This document shows, one piece after another, positions 10,122-21,270 of a stretch of 22,586 nucleotides of DNA; the stretch's first letter is position 1, and every line of letters begins with the position of its first letter. Made by a program: the position numbers and the translations under genes. Source of the DNA: Paraglomus occultum (taxonomy: Eukaryota; Glomeromycota; Glomeromycetes; Paraglomerales; Paraglomeraceae); contig CAJVPJ010000526.1 in the NCBI GenBank assembly GCA_910592205.1, positions 1 through 22,586 of the forward strand. The letters run 5' to 3'. Below the pieces are notes generated by a model. The model saw nothing but the letters and a program-made list of their open reading frames with translations, ran no database searches and had not been told where the DNA came from.

Positions 10122-12413
10122 ATGGCTTCATCTGACGGCGAAAAACCAATTTCTACGCGTGAAAACACCGAAACCAATGCCGGCTTTTCCGTCGTAAAAG
10201 GGAAACGAATCGTATGCACAATCTCCCACTTATCACAAAAGTTCTTGTTATACAGTATGACCAAAAAAATCCCCCCAAAATTAACTTGTTAGCTAAAACG
10301 TAGCGATTTTTTTGTCTTTACAGAAGTTGAATGATCCGGCCACTTTGGCTTTTCCCCCATTATCGATTGGTTTGGGTAAAGTTCCAATCGAAGAAGCAAT
10401 GCCAATCCTCTGCAAGGTGGGCCCCCTGCAGCTGGTTACCAAACCCTTACTATTACTATGACACCGCATAAACAAGCCATCTTGTTGTCATCCATAACAG
10501 GTAATCAAAGAATTTATCGACAGCCATAAGGACCAACGTTACTTTCTTGTTCTCGTTGAAGAGGATCACGAGATTTTAGAATACTTTAGACAGGCAAGTG
10601 GAAATTTATGGACTTTCAAATCCGAAATGCCTGATGTGGCATAAATGTGTAACTAAACTAACATGGCTTCTTTTTTTTATCTGGGGGGGTTTCTAGCATT
10701 GTGAGCTGACTAGAGATGAACGACTACTTCTCAGGAAAGATGTGTTTGATGATCAAGCAATGGAAGATGATCGAAAGTGCAGGTGAGTGGACAGGCGATA
10801 TTTCGGCCTGCGGCAACTGTTTGAGAATGATCAGGCTGTATTTCATTGCTTGGCAGGTTTATTGCGTGCGAGACTACCTGGAGGCTGAAACCTGGTGAGC
10901 AGGGCATGCGTTTTTCGCTTTTCGTCTCTACCATTGGGCATTTATATCTTATTTCTGTATTGACACTTATTCATGCTCACGCCAAAGACGTAACACCTTT
11001 CAGCCGAAAGGTGTACAAAGCCGCAGGATCTGACCTTGCTAAGAGAATAAAGGAGGCTTATCCCCAGCCTGGCGCAGTAAGTCAACTTTGAAAAATCTTG
11101 GTAATTTATACTTTTTCTTTTTGTTGCTGGTTGAAAAGGGTGCTCACACGATCCAATTTATCGACTCAGCTTGGCGAGGCCTATCCAGTTTCGCTCCCGC
11201 CAGAAAGTAATATCCGCAAGAACAAAGGCATCGAACAGATAATCTATGTCGTCGCTCCAAACATGAATCCCGCCCGATCTGATCACCTGCCGCTCGACGA
11301 AGCAAAAAAGTCGCTGACGAAATCTTATCAGTCAATGTTGAACGCATTTTGGTCTGTCGCTAATGACAATGACTATTCTCCATCGAATTCACTTGTTACG
11401 GAACATAATGAAAAGAAGAGGAAATCATCGGGTATTACGTTTCACCTTTTCTTTGGGAAATAACTCGGTTTCTCTTTCCTCAGACAACTCTATTCATGCT
11501 CGAGATTTCTTTCTCAGTCGAAATTCCAGTAGCAGCCGCAAAAAGTTCACAAATACATCAGCCTCGTAACGAAAGATCTTTGTATAGTAACGATTGGTCG
11601 AGGGTTCTTTGGGAGTATTGTTCAAACCCCGAAGCATTTCCCTCAGACATAGTATACCATTATGATGACGACGTTGTTATTACATGGGACAAGTTCCCAA
11701 AAGCACAAAAGCACTTGTTAGTGATGCCACGTCGGAGGATCGAGTATATCGATGATCTGAAGAAAAGTGATATTGATACAATCGAATTATTGAAAAAGAA
11801 GGGACAGTGGGTAATAGACAGGTAAGCCATTTGAAAATAACGGTTCAGATGAGAAATGGAGAGAGCGTTTTTCCCCCTCAGTTGATTTACAACCAATTTT
11901 CGCAGGCTCAAGGAAGAAAACGCAAAACTTGATTTTCGTATGGGATTTCACGCCATGCCTAGTATGAGGTAAAGATTTTAATATCGAGGCTTTTGAAGTA
12001 GGAGCATACCAGATCGGTGCTTGGAGTAATCCGTAGTTATTTGTTACGACTGTTGACAAACGTTATTATTTCCACGTAGACAACTGCACATGCACGTAAT
12101 ATCTCAAGATTTTAATGCACCCGCTCTCAAAACCAAAAGGCATTGGAACTCGTTCACAACGTTTTTCTTTATTCCAGTTGACAACCTTTTAGATGTGCTC
12201 AGAGGGAAAGGCGAAGTTACGGTAATTTTTGTTAGATAATGAGCAGATCACATGTGATATGTTTTTTTCGCTCACATTTCGTGGCGTTCTTTACAGATTG
12301 ATAATGAATACTATAACCGGCTGCTTAAAGGTCGCTTGAGATGTCATCGATGTGAGAAAGAGTTTAAGACGATGCCCATGCTGAAAGATCATATTCGACT
12401 ACATTGGGAATAA
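10122..12413 (+). CDS. Aprataxin-like macro-HIT-zinc finger protein
   Basis: Eleven exons are read: 10122-10193, 10324-10416, 10501-10593, 10697-10782, 10857-10894, 10988-11076, 11170-11431, 11518-11821, 11906-11968, 12080-12221, 12297-12413 (about 452 residues). Residues about 30-240 are a macro domain in swapped order. The usual C-terminal half comes first (T-L-A-F-P-P-L-S-I-G, then V-L-V-E-E-D-H-E-I-L). The N-terminal half follows (T-T-W-R-L-K-P, V-Y-K-A-A-G-S-D-L, I-I-Y-V-V-A-P-N-M-N-P). Residues about 260-410 are the HIT domain, with Q368-L-H-M-H-V-I-S-Q-D-F; H370 aligns with the catalytic histidine that removes AMP from abortive ligation ends. C430, C433, H446 and H450 form the zinc finger. 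Intron 3 uses a GC donor (CAG|GCAAGT). The exon 5/6 junction is uncertain: the GT..AG choice removes the Gly-rich loop. Exon 1 is the least secure. Confidence 0.85.
10594..10696 (+). other. GC-AG intron in the aprataxin-like gene
   Basis: The exon ends Y-F-R-Q (CAG) and is followed by GCAAGT, the standard form of the rare GC donor. The acceptor is TTTCTAG before CATTGTGAG. Both sides are phase 0 and keep the frame (F-R-Q | H-C-E-L). No GT donor nearby gives an open frame. Confidence 0.75.
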
Positions 12414-13489
12414 AAGCTAGTAACTGACTGTTACCATCCACTACGCGAAAAAACGACGAAAAGAAAGTGCCAAGCAAGCAAGCAACTTATTTACTGAGCA
12501 GTCCCATCATTTCAACCTTTTTTTGACTATACGTCGTGTCAATGAACCTCTCCGAATCGTGCACAAGCGCGTTCCTAACCTACTAGAATTTTTTTTTGGA
12601 GACGAGAGCAAATTTTTAGTCTGTCACATTGTCATACTGTTTACTAGCGTTTATCGCAGGTAAATATCGTTGGCCGCTTTTCAGATTCCTTGATTTCATT
12701 GAAACCTATATCAAGCGTTTGATTAGGATTTCTCCAAATTAAAAACATTGTTAATAATGCTGGCTCATTGTTTTCACGTTGAAACGCGAATAAATACATC
12801 TTACGCAACTAAGGTAATAAACATTTATTTACTTTGGGTTGGGAAACGAATTTAGTATGTGGGAACACTCATGTTACTAAGGTATAAACTCGCACTCGTA
12901 TATTCTGCTAAAAGCATTTAAATAAATTAGGTGTTGAACCGTCAATTAAAATCTTTTTTCTGATGTTACAGCGTCCGCTTAATATTAATTTCGATTAGAT
13001 GTTACTATACTTTGGCCTCCGTAACGATATCCTGATTCCCGAACCAGTTCAAGTATAAATTTAAAAAAGGTGAAGATAAAATAAAAGATGAATTGAAACG
13101 GTGGACGCGCGCAAAATGGAACAACCATATACAATTAGAAATGCAATTAATCCGACGCGTCCGTTTTAAGAATTCATTTCTCGTGAATGTGTCTTTTTCA
13201 CAATTGTAATATAGTAATACGTTTATATTTAATTTTACTACTGATATATAGTATATTAAGTTTACGTGTAACTCGTACGTTACCCGTGAAGAAAGACTAC
13301 CATTCTTTATGTCTATCTAGTTAGATAATATTAAAATTGACCATAATATGTACATTGCAACTTGGAATAAAGACTTAACAATAGAAGACTGAACGCTTGA
13401 CTGCCGAATCCTTCTTGTAGCAGTGTCTTTTAAAAGTCGTTAACGTGTAGACCAACGTTGGTATCAATTTAATAGCAAAGAGTCGAAAG
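12414..13489. other. Intergenic stretch, no gene recognised
   Basis: Contains the 3' UTR of the aprataxin-like gene; AATAAA words occur near 12789 and 12817 and could serve as polyadenylation signals. The rest is AT-rich without open frames of note. Confidence 0.45.
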
Positions 13490-14189
13490 CTAGTGTTTGG
13501 TGACGCAATCAGCGCAATTTGCCTGTCTGCAACAGTAGGCTGATTGGCCTTTTATCCCGCAGCAACCGATTGGGCACCCAGCGTTATAATGGCAAGTATT
13601 GCCAGTACCTGAACATTGCCAAATATCCTTATAACCAATGTCTTGATTAGAAGGGTTTCCGGTGCAATCTGCATTTTGAATGAGTGTGTTAACAATAATG
13701 GTACTAAAACGTCTTGAATACCGATCAAAATAATAAAACGATCCACGAAAAGTGTTTAAAAAAAAAGGAATTTTGAAGTTGTCCAAATTGTTTATCATAG
13801 GCGTGTCTTAAATAAATAACGCAATATCAATCTAACTTTTAAATTTGTCTGGTATTGAAAGGTATTGTTTCTAATGTATTTTTCTCGTATAGATAAGACC
13901 TGCCATGTCTTTTTTGTTTTGACAGATATTTATGTAATTTACGCACTGCATACGCGTGCCTTCTTATACGCTGGTGAAAAATTATATTTTTGATCTGTAA
14001 AGTAATCTTTGCTCACTTACTCATCTGAAAGCCACAAACTAAATCAGGACCCGAGAGTGGAGGACATTCGCAGGTAATGTCAGTTGGGCAGCCGCAATTT
14101 GGACTTGGCGTGCAACCAGCATGGATAATCGATACAATAAACGTTAAGAAACCCAGTATTAAAATACACGCGTATATGTAGCGGTTCAT
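13490..14189 (-). CDS. Small secreted cysteine-rich protein
   Basis: Two exons, 14189-14021 and 13668-13490, are joined across a 352-base intron (donor GTAAGTGAGC, acceptor AAAATGCAG). The join is phase 1 and gives 115 residues. The start M-N-R-Y-I-Y is followed by a strongly hydrophobic segment and I-I-H-A, a good signal peptidase site near residue 24. The mature chain of about 91 residues carries 16 cysteines, including two CC doublets near the C-terminus (G-C-C-G-I-K and Y-C-C-R-Q) and a C-G-C...C-E-C stretch in exon 1. The cysteine pattern continues across the splice, which supports the model. An even count suggests up to eight disulfides. No named family was recognised. Size and composition resemble secreted effector-like or defence-type proteins of fungi; that role is inference. 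Confidence 0.75.
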
Positions 14190-16041
14190 TTTATCAATAA
14201 GAAGTTTGACCGGAAGAGGCGAGAGTGAAAGTAAATGACAAAACTTATCTACAATGAATTAGAATTAGAATAGAAATGAATGCCAGAATGTAGTATTTAA
14301 TTGAAAACGAAATCTCTCCTTGTTATTACAAATATAGGAATAAATAGAATGGGCAACGATGGCCAAATAAAGTATGATCAATGGACAAAGTTCATTTACT
14401 TGGGACATTTTACCGAGGTTGTTCAACAAGAGAAATTCTAACAAACGTTTTGATACTAATCTCCACCTTATTGAACTTATTATTATATCCGAGAATCAGG
14501 TTTGTTCTCTCTTTAGTTAAGAAATCCGGTAAAGTCTATTTCTATTGGATCTCATTAGTCATACATGTGTAATCGACTGTCATATACCGCATATACCAGC
14601 GTTTTATTGGTTAATTAAAACTTCTCGGCTTTATTGGCACTAGTCAAATTGAGATAGTCTATTTTTTTTTTCATCCCAAGGCCCAGCAACGTGCAACGAT
14701 GCGTTGGTAATGAAACAGAGCTATTTTACATCATCAAATATCTATCCTTACATCACATCGGACATGTTTTTCAATAAAAGATGACCAATCTATTAAAATT
14801 CCCATCGGATTTAGCATATTGCATTGCTACTTTGGTCTAAATAAGAACGTTTTGTTATACAATGTGGTTGAATTTACTCATTTATCTCACACAATTATAT
14901 TACGTAAGATCATAACACTAATGGGTAAGTTCGAGGTCATATTACTAAGTGATGGTATACACATTATTATTATTATATATCAATAAAGTTCGGTAATAAA
15001 ACAGTGACATGGTTAATACATGAACTCATGGATTAGGCATTTATAATATAATAAAACTAACCTTTGCGCATCCACCAAAGCCTACCTCGATTCACAGAAA
15101 TGTTATCAAAAATAGCAAAGTATAAAACTGCACTTTTATAATGACGAGACAGGTTCCATTAATAGAGGACAGTCATAAAGTACGAGATTATACGTAGGCT
15201 TGCAAGAGAACAAATATCGGTTTCTTTAATACAGTAATTTATGTTGGTAATATTGCATTTATAAAGTTTGAGAGAAACATCTACTTTTTCAAAATACTTC
15301 AATACTATTGGGGGTATCAGGTTTGATGTGCGGTACATCAACTACGCGCGAGAATTTTCCAAGCTGGAGAAATTCCGGGTGTAATAGTAACTGTTTCATT
15401 GAGAGATAATTATGCAGGACGAAATAGTGAACAGTTCTTGCTAAAAGGTGGAGAACGAATCACGATGTGTACCCCATGATGTCGTCTTGCCAGTAGAGAA
15501 CACATGTTCCTTTGTTCTATTTAACATCCTCTTTTACATACTTTGGTTATAGGACAATTCGAATTAAATTTCTTGAAAGCGACTTTCAAAAATGGGAAAT
15601 TTGTTGAAAAAAAAAATTACATACTAATAGGTTTGCTTGGTACGGTCAACCGTGTTTTCTGGTTCAATGTAGCCGATACGTGAAACAGAAACACTGCCGC
15701 AAATTACTTTGTACGACACTGACGTAATAGCTTCTCACACCTTTCATAATCAGATCAGATAACCTTTAATATTTCTTTTGCAGGGCAATAGTTTTAGATA
15801 AATAATATTAAATTTTCGGTTTTTTTTGGTTGGCTGGTTTATTGGGAGCAATTCAGGGTCATGCCCATGTATTGGTTGTGATCTACATATTGCATGGATC
15901 TATTTCCAATGATCACGAGATTACTGGAAGTCTACTTTATTACGATTACGTGCAATTATTTCTAAGTACATTTTTTTTCGTGATGCACAACAAATAAATA
16001 TTTTCAATCATATGCACCCTCCAGTAACCTGTCATGTTACA
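14190..16041. other. Intergenic stretch, no gene recognised
   Basis: AT-rich with short open frames only (14381-14572 +, 15159-15341 -), none with a recognisable domain or a matching splice partner. No repeats longer than simple A/T runs and a short ATT array near 14965. Confidence 0.45.
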
Positions 16042-16293
16042 TTATGATGATGATGAGGAGGAGGACGGTGACAAAACTTCTGATGGGGACGATGAGGCGG
16101 AACCGGCAACAGATTCGTCAGATGATGAAGACTCTTCGCTATCTTTTTCATTCTCATACCGCTCTTGTTCTTCCAATGAAATATCAACTTCACTAGACAT
16201 TATATCCTTTAGTACTCGATTACTAATTCCTTCCTCTTCATCTTCATCTGCTGTCAAAGCTGGAGATTCCGTTTCATCTTCATCTTCTTCCAT
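16042..16293 (-). CDS. Acidic ORF, possible alternative last exon of the WDR43 gene
   Basis: An open frame of 83 codons starts at an ATG preceded directly by a splice-acceptor-like ATATTAAGCAG. It is rich in Glu, Asp and Ser, with a less repetitive core (I-S-N-R-V-L-K-D-I-M, V-D-I-S-L-E-E-Q-E-R-Y) and a poly-Ser end. It lies 300 bases downstream of the WDR43/Utp5 stop on the same strand. A candidate donor GAG|GTGGGT at 16667 in that gene's acidic tail would join it in frame (phase 0). It could instead be a separate short gene or chance GA-rich sequence. Confidence 0.35.
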   Translation of the reverse strand: MEEDEDETESPALTADEDEEEGISNRVLKDIMSSEVDISLEEQERYENEKDSEESSSSDESVAGSASSSPSEVLSPSSSSSSS

Positions 16294-16589
16294 CTGCTTA
16301 ATATAAAATGAAGTAAATATCATTAGACTTTATCTTTAACCACCTTCTCCCTCGGGGAGTAAAAGCTAATCTTTGAAAAGGCTTTTATCGAATTCTAACT
16401 CGGTAATGGTTTGACTATGTCATTATGCCAAAGGGATAACATACGCGTGAATAAGACATTAACAAAACGTTGGATTTTTTTTACTAATTCATTGCCATGC
16501 ATGACCTCCCTCTATTAAATAAAATTGTTGACATATTGCTAATCTATCAAGCCCACAAAGATTGTCGCTTCTCTGTAGTCAATGCATGC

Positions 16590-19486
16590 TTAGAGAAAAT
16601 CCGCATCCTCAATTTCATCATCTTCCTCTTCATCCTCTTTGCTTTCATCATTTTCATATTCACCCACCTCATCATCTTCATCTTCATCTTCACTCCCCTC
16701 TTCATCTTCTTCATCTTCGACATCTTCATCTTCATCTTCACTTTCCCTATATACATCGACTTCGTCGCTAGTGTCTTCAATGACGCTATGCAGCGAACTT
16801 CGTAATGAAATTTGCTGCATTGCTAGATCGAGGCGTCCATAGAAATTTAATAATCTTGGAAATATCGATAAACGTTTGTCCAATACTTGATAGAAAATAG
16901 ACAATTTTCGTGTTAGATCCGGGACCTACCAATAAAATCACGTGAGTTAGGTAAACATCGATTACTAAAAAGTTCGTAGCCCAATTCATCGTTTCTTAGC
17001 TTCATTACGGCATCCACTTACTGTCATTAAATAAGCACTATGAATGGTTAATGTAACTCTAATCCACTCCAATAAATCTAACCCTGTACTCGGATTAGTC
17101 TGAAATCTTTCAACAATCTTCTCCAAAAACTGAACAACAAATTGTGAGGGTAGTTTTATCACTGTATTCCGTATTATATCTCGATTATTATGTTCGAGAC
17201 ATAGTTTGAATAGCTCGCTGTCATTGGAGTGCAGTGCTTGAATTAATATGGTTTGCAATGAATCTGCATTAGCCATAACATATTTCTCTTTTGAAGGCGT
17301 GTCATTGTCTGACTGTTCAGAATGTGTTCCGTTGGGTAATTTTAGTTTATCGGTCGGTGTTTCATGGACCGTCATACTGAAACTCTGATAAATAGTATGC
17401 ATGTAATTAACAAGACTGGATTAGACAACATGATCGTTGAATAAAAATATAACAGTTCTAATCATACTAATGACATTACTATAGTAATACTTACGTTGAT
17501 TCGCCCATTCGGCATCTTTGCTCTTCCTCCATCTCCGCTCACATGTTCACTATTGCGTCGTTTTGCTACATCATCTTTATCTGTTCTTGCATCTTTCTCG
17601 ATCAATGTAAACTCTGGCCTTTCAGCATTTACATTTTCTAATATCTTCACTCTTGATTCATCATACTGTTTATGAGTTGCTTTCTATTTTGATATAAACT
17701 CCAATGTCAATTATCAATATAAGATCCATTCAGCAGCATGTACCCATTTCACAAGTAATTACCAAGTTCATAGCAGCTATACTCGACTCATCCATGGGAA
17801 TAACGGGTTGATGTAATCTATTTAGTATTACTTCTGGAATAAGACATCTGGTCTGCTTGTCAACAATACGCTTACAGAGGGAAAAGAGTTGTTGTTGCCG
17901 TTAACATACAACATAAATAATAAGCAGGCACATCACTAAATACAGTTCATATAGTCTTATACGTACTACTGTCTCAATTATCGGCTTTGTCGGATGTCCT
18001 CTGACGATCACTACTTTGCTGGCCATTTTATTGTTAGATTCATCCATAGAACTGGCGGCTAAAATGGGTATTAAACTATTATCTTTTTCGTTCAACACCT
18101 TTACGACACAACTAGCAGTCCTGTTCATATTTTTCCTTTTTTTTTTTCTGGGAGGTGTCTCGGCAGACGAATGCGCAGACGATGCAACATTGTCGAATAT
18201 ATTTAATATTCCATCTTCCGATACAGCGAGTACTGTACTAGAAGGCGAGATAGATACGTTATGTATATCTGCATCCAGAGAAAGCACTGTTTAAAATAAG
18301 ACAGTCGACAGTAAGTAAATGAAAGTATACGACATTGGTATAGTTACTTGTCCGTTCAGCATACTCAACATATTAATCATCTAGTGTTTGCTACATTCTT
18401 ACCAGACAGACACTCTCCTCCTTCTCTCTCTCCCTTACAATCCCATACATTTATCATTCGATCATTCTCAGCAGCAGATATACATACGTCATCTGATACT
18501 GAGAACATGAGATCTGTAATATATTTATCATGTCCAGAGAATGTTCTTATTATTTTTTTTGTTTTCAAATCCCACATTTGAATTTTAGAGCCAGCGGACA
18601 AGAGTCTTTTTCCATCATATGACAATGCCAGTCTCCTTGTAGACTTCAGGCCTGATTTCCAGGTGCTGAATAAATTCGTAGAAAATCATCAGCGATAATA
18701 GAAAGATCGGAACAAACTAAAATTGAATAAATTGCGCATAAAGCAGATATTGGAATGTCTCTCTTCTCATAGAAATGACTGAATACAAAATAAAACACAT
18801 ACATACAATGCCTATCGATAAAATAATTTATTACTTCAAATGCGTTCATTTACCTAATCTCACGCCCATCTGCAATGTCCCATTCAATTATTGTCAAATC
18901 ATCACAAGAATATCCGTATTTTCCGCTCGTGTCGAATACGAAATCGTTCACGGCGGTCTTGTGTGATCCTTTCATTCGTTTTATAACTGTTCCTTCGGAG
19001 ACTGAATACAGCAATATCGATCCATCCTGCAAACCCAGTGAAATGACTTTGGTATGCAATTGAGACAGTGACGAAGACCGCGACTTCTTCCGTGGCGGAG
19101 GATCGGTCTGTAAAAATCATACATTACATCAATGAACGACATTATGTGGCCAACATGGACACCCGCCAGTCACTGCAAAAAAAAACACCGATTGCTTGCA
19201 AATTACGGCAACTTACTGCATTTCCGTTTACGCTTTTGGGCTGTTGAATTTGGCCCCATGACATACAGGTAAATCGCTCTTGATTCTCAGAAGTATAACT
19301 TTTCTTAACGGTATTATTACGTGCGTCGAATATCCGAAGTTGGTTGCTATCTACAGCATGAGTTACAATGGCAAAATATTCCGCGTCTATTGAGTCAAAG
19401 CTAGAAAACAACACCTGAGACAGCACTAAACCGCCTGTTGTTTGAGGTGTAGTGTCGATCTTGCGTTTATGCGAATGTTTACCCAT
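16590..19486 (-). CDS. WDR43/Utp5-like U3 snoRNP (t-UTP) subunit
   Basis: Eight exons: 19486-19217, 19107-18854, 18665-18403, 18286-17967, 17870-17763, 17683-17495, 17384-17022, 16925-16590 (about 700 residues). The phases agree and all introns are GT..AG. Two junctions have equivalent alternatives: exon 4 may end at 17970 and exon 6 may begin at 17664. The N-terminal half holds WD40 blades (L-R-I-F-D-A, S-I-L-L-Y-S-V, I-I-E-W-D-I, K-I-Q-M-W-D-L, M-I-N-V-W-D-C, I-L-N-I-F-D). A basic patch P-P-R-K-K-K-R-K could be a nuclear signal. Residues about 505-628 match the Utp12 domain (N-D-S-E-L-F-K-L-C-L, I-R-N-T-V-I-K-L-P, H-S-A-Y-L-M-T-V-P-D-L). The tail from about 632 is Asp/Glu-rich. The protein acts in the nucleolus in pre-rRNA transcription and 18S processing. 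Length is close to human WDR43 and yeast Utp5. The start M-G-K-H-S-H-K-R-K is chosen; another Met lies five codons upstream. Confidence 0.9.
16600..16745 (-). repeat. GAAGAT/GATGAA coding microsatellite
   Basis: An imperfect hexamer array in the last WDR43/Utp5 exon encodes the alternating Glu/Asp tail. On the plus strand it reads as TCATCTTC and generates several artificial Ser-, Phe- or His-rich open frames. Confidence 0.8.
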
Positions 19487-20064
19487 TACGTAAAGATGCA
19501 AAACGAAAACTATAAAGAAATCGCGGATGAAAAAATTTTCAGGTTTAACGGAAAATTTATGGCACGTGCGCCAGGGAAATTTTTCGTTTCTGCGTCACCA
19601 TTGAAAACAACTATACGATATATATAAAATAGTAAATGTTGAGAAAACCTACTCACTTGCTTTGGATACCAGATTATCTTTTCTTTCTTTTGTCTTGAAC
19701 TTTCTTTTTTCATAAAAGGATGAATTGTGTTGATACCAAACTTTAATTGCTGTTTTCTGAGGGTAAATCGAGTTTTAATATATTTTCATGTGGGGAACAG
19801 CTAGTCAGCTCCTAAAGTATACAGGCGTTTCTCGTTTGACTGATTATGCAAGCCTGCTACGCTAATTTCGTGATGATTCCGGTTCATCACTGACATTTAG
19901 ACTTAAAGCATATCCAATGAGATCTGTTATTTTTTCGTACCCCACGTAATTAGCAGTTCAGATCACTGAATATTGGAATAAGGAGACATTGACAGCATTG
20001 GCTGAGATGATATTCACCAATCGCTTTGCACACAACATTCTACTCACCATTAATACTTAATCTA
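19487..20064. other. Upstream region of the WDR43/Utp5 gene, otherwise empty
   Basis: This should contain the minus-strand promoter. It is AT-rich and no TATA or initiator could be assigned with confidence. Ends at the left terminus of the pogo-like element. Confidence 0.4.
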
Positions 20065-21270
20065 TAAGTCGGACACTCGATAAGTTGGATTTGATTAACT
20101 CGGACAAAATTTTTCCGCTCCTTTTTTTTTTCAAAATTTAATAAGTCGACACATAAAATCGCGATAAACCCGTACCGTATAAATAGAGAAGTCTGACCAC
20201 GTGATTGTTGAGCGATAATCTAGTGAATACAATACAATTAATTACCGTTAACGCTAATACTAAAAATGATTAATATTACTTGTCTAGAGCGTGATTATCG
20301 TAAACAGGCATTTTGCCTGCTTATGAAACGGGTCCGTTTATTTACCCGACAAAAACTACCCAAAAAGGATAACTCTGAAATAATGCTGGTAAATATTTGT
20401 CAGTCGGACAAGTGAACGGCTCCCTATTAAATTGTACCAATTAAATTAAATCAATTAATCAAGATTTCGATGCTTTTTATTTTATCATAAATTCGTATTC
20501 TCTTTAACTCGTTCGCAACAATAAAAAGACAGAAACAACAAAAGTATAATTAGTAAAAAATCTACAATAAAGCGGGTTACTCTAACAAGCGTCCAAAAAA
20601 AATTTTGTGTTAAAAAAGAAGCTTAACTAATTTGACTCAAGCGGAGCTTGCTAAACTGTTTGGGATTAGAGAAAAACAGTTTCTACCATTCTTAAAAGAT
20701 CATCAGACTGGCTGATTTTAGACAAAAGTTTAACCTCAGCGGAGAGAGAACGCGAACGAACTGCCGCCTATTCAACATTTAATTGACCGATTACCTATTT
20801 CGGGCCCTTTAACAGCTAATCAATTGATCCAAATCGACAATGAACTCAATCCTCAAGAAATACCCACTGATCAAGAAATAATTGACATGGTATAAAGCAA
20901 CTTACAAACCTGACAAGCACGACGAACACGACGAACACGAACCAGATGAGCCTGAGGAACAGACTCCTATGTCAAAAGCAACGGATGTAATTACTAATTA
21001 CATTAGATTGCAGAACCAGAAGTTTGTCACCACAAGTGAAGAATTAAAAACTTTGTTAAGTATAAAGAAAAAAAACCTTTACGTTCAATTAATGCTAAGC
21101 GACAAGGCACCTTATATTCATAGAGAATACTAATAATAAAGAAATTTTCGCTTGATATAATGATGTTTCACGTGACTCAAATATGACCTTCGCTATAACG
21201 AAATTTTTCGTTATGATGACTGGACATTTTGGTCCAGCCCGACGGCTTCATCTTATCGAGAGTGACTGTA
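20065..21270 (+). mobile_element. Deleted pogo/Tigger-type DNA transposon
   Basis: The left end (AGTCGGACACTCGATAAGTTG, from about 20067) and the reverse complement of the right end (CAGTCACTCTCGATAAGATG, ending at 21268) are related inverted repeats. TA dinucleotides stand at both borders, as expected for Tc1/mariner-superfamily insertion. Between them lie remains of a CENP-B-type transposase. The element is about 1.2 kb, shorter than the roughly 2 kb of complete relatives, and lacks most of the catalytic DDE region. The left border is uncertain by a few bases because its first base has diverged. Confidence 0.7.
20632..21133 (+). pseudogene. Broken pogo/Tigger-type transposase
   Basis: The first frame reads an N-terminal CENP-B-type helix-turn-helix (L-T-Q-A-E-L-A-K-L-F-G-I-R-E-K). 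Near 20671-20679 the frame shifts by one base, and the homology continues in another frame (V-S-T-I-L-K, D-W-L-I-L-D-K-S-L) to a stop near 20785. A third segment (I-D-N-E-L-N-P-Q-E-I-P-T-D-Q-E-I) resembles the linker after the DDE domain and ends at TAA near 20895. An overlapping frame then gives an Asp/Glu/Pro-rich stretch and the usual helical C-terminus, stopping at 21133. The catalytic domain between the HTH and the tail is missing. It cannot encode a working transposase. Confidence 0.75.

Noticed and set aside
16034-16306. 90-codon plus-strand acidic/Ser-rich frame
   Set aside because: Antisense of the acidic ORF at 16042-16293; the minus-strand frame has the acceptor and a matching upstream donor.
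16497-16805. Several plus-strand frames rich in Phe/Ile, His or Ser
   Set aside because: Antisense readings of the GAA/GAT repeat coding the acidic tail of the WDR43/Utp5 protein.
20401-20425. CAGTCGGACAAG resembling the left terminal repeat of the pogo-like element
   Set aside because: Similarity stops after about ten bases, whereas the sequence at 20067 matches the right end through CTCGATAAG.
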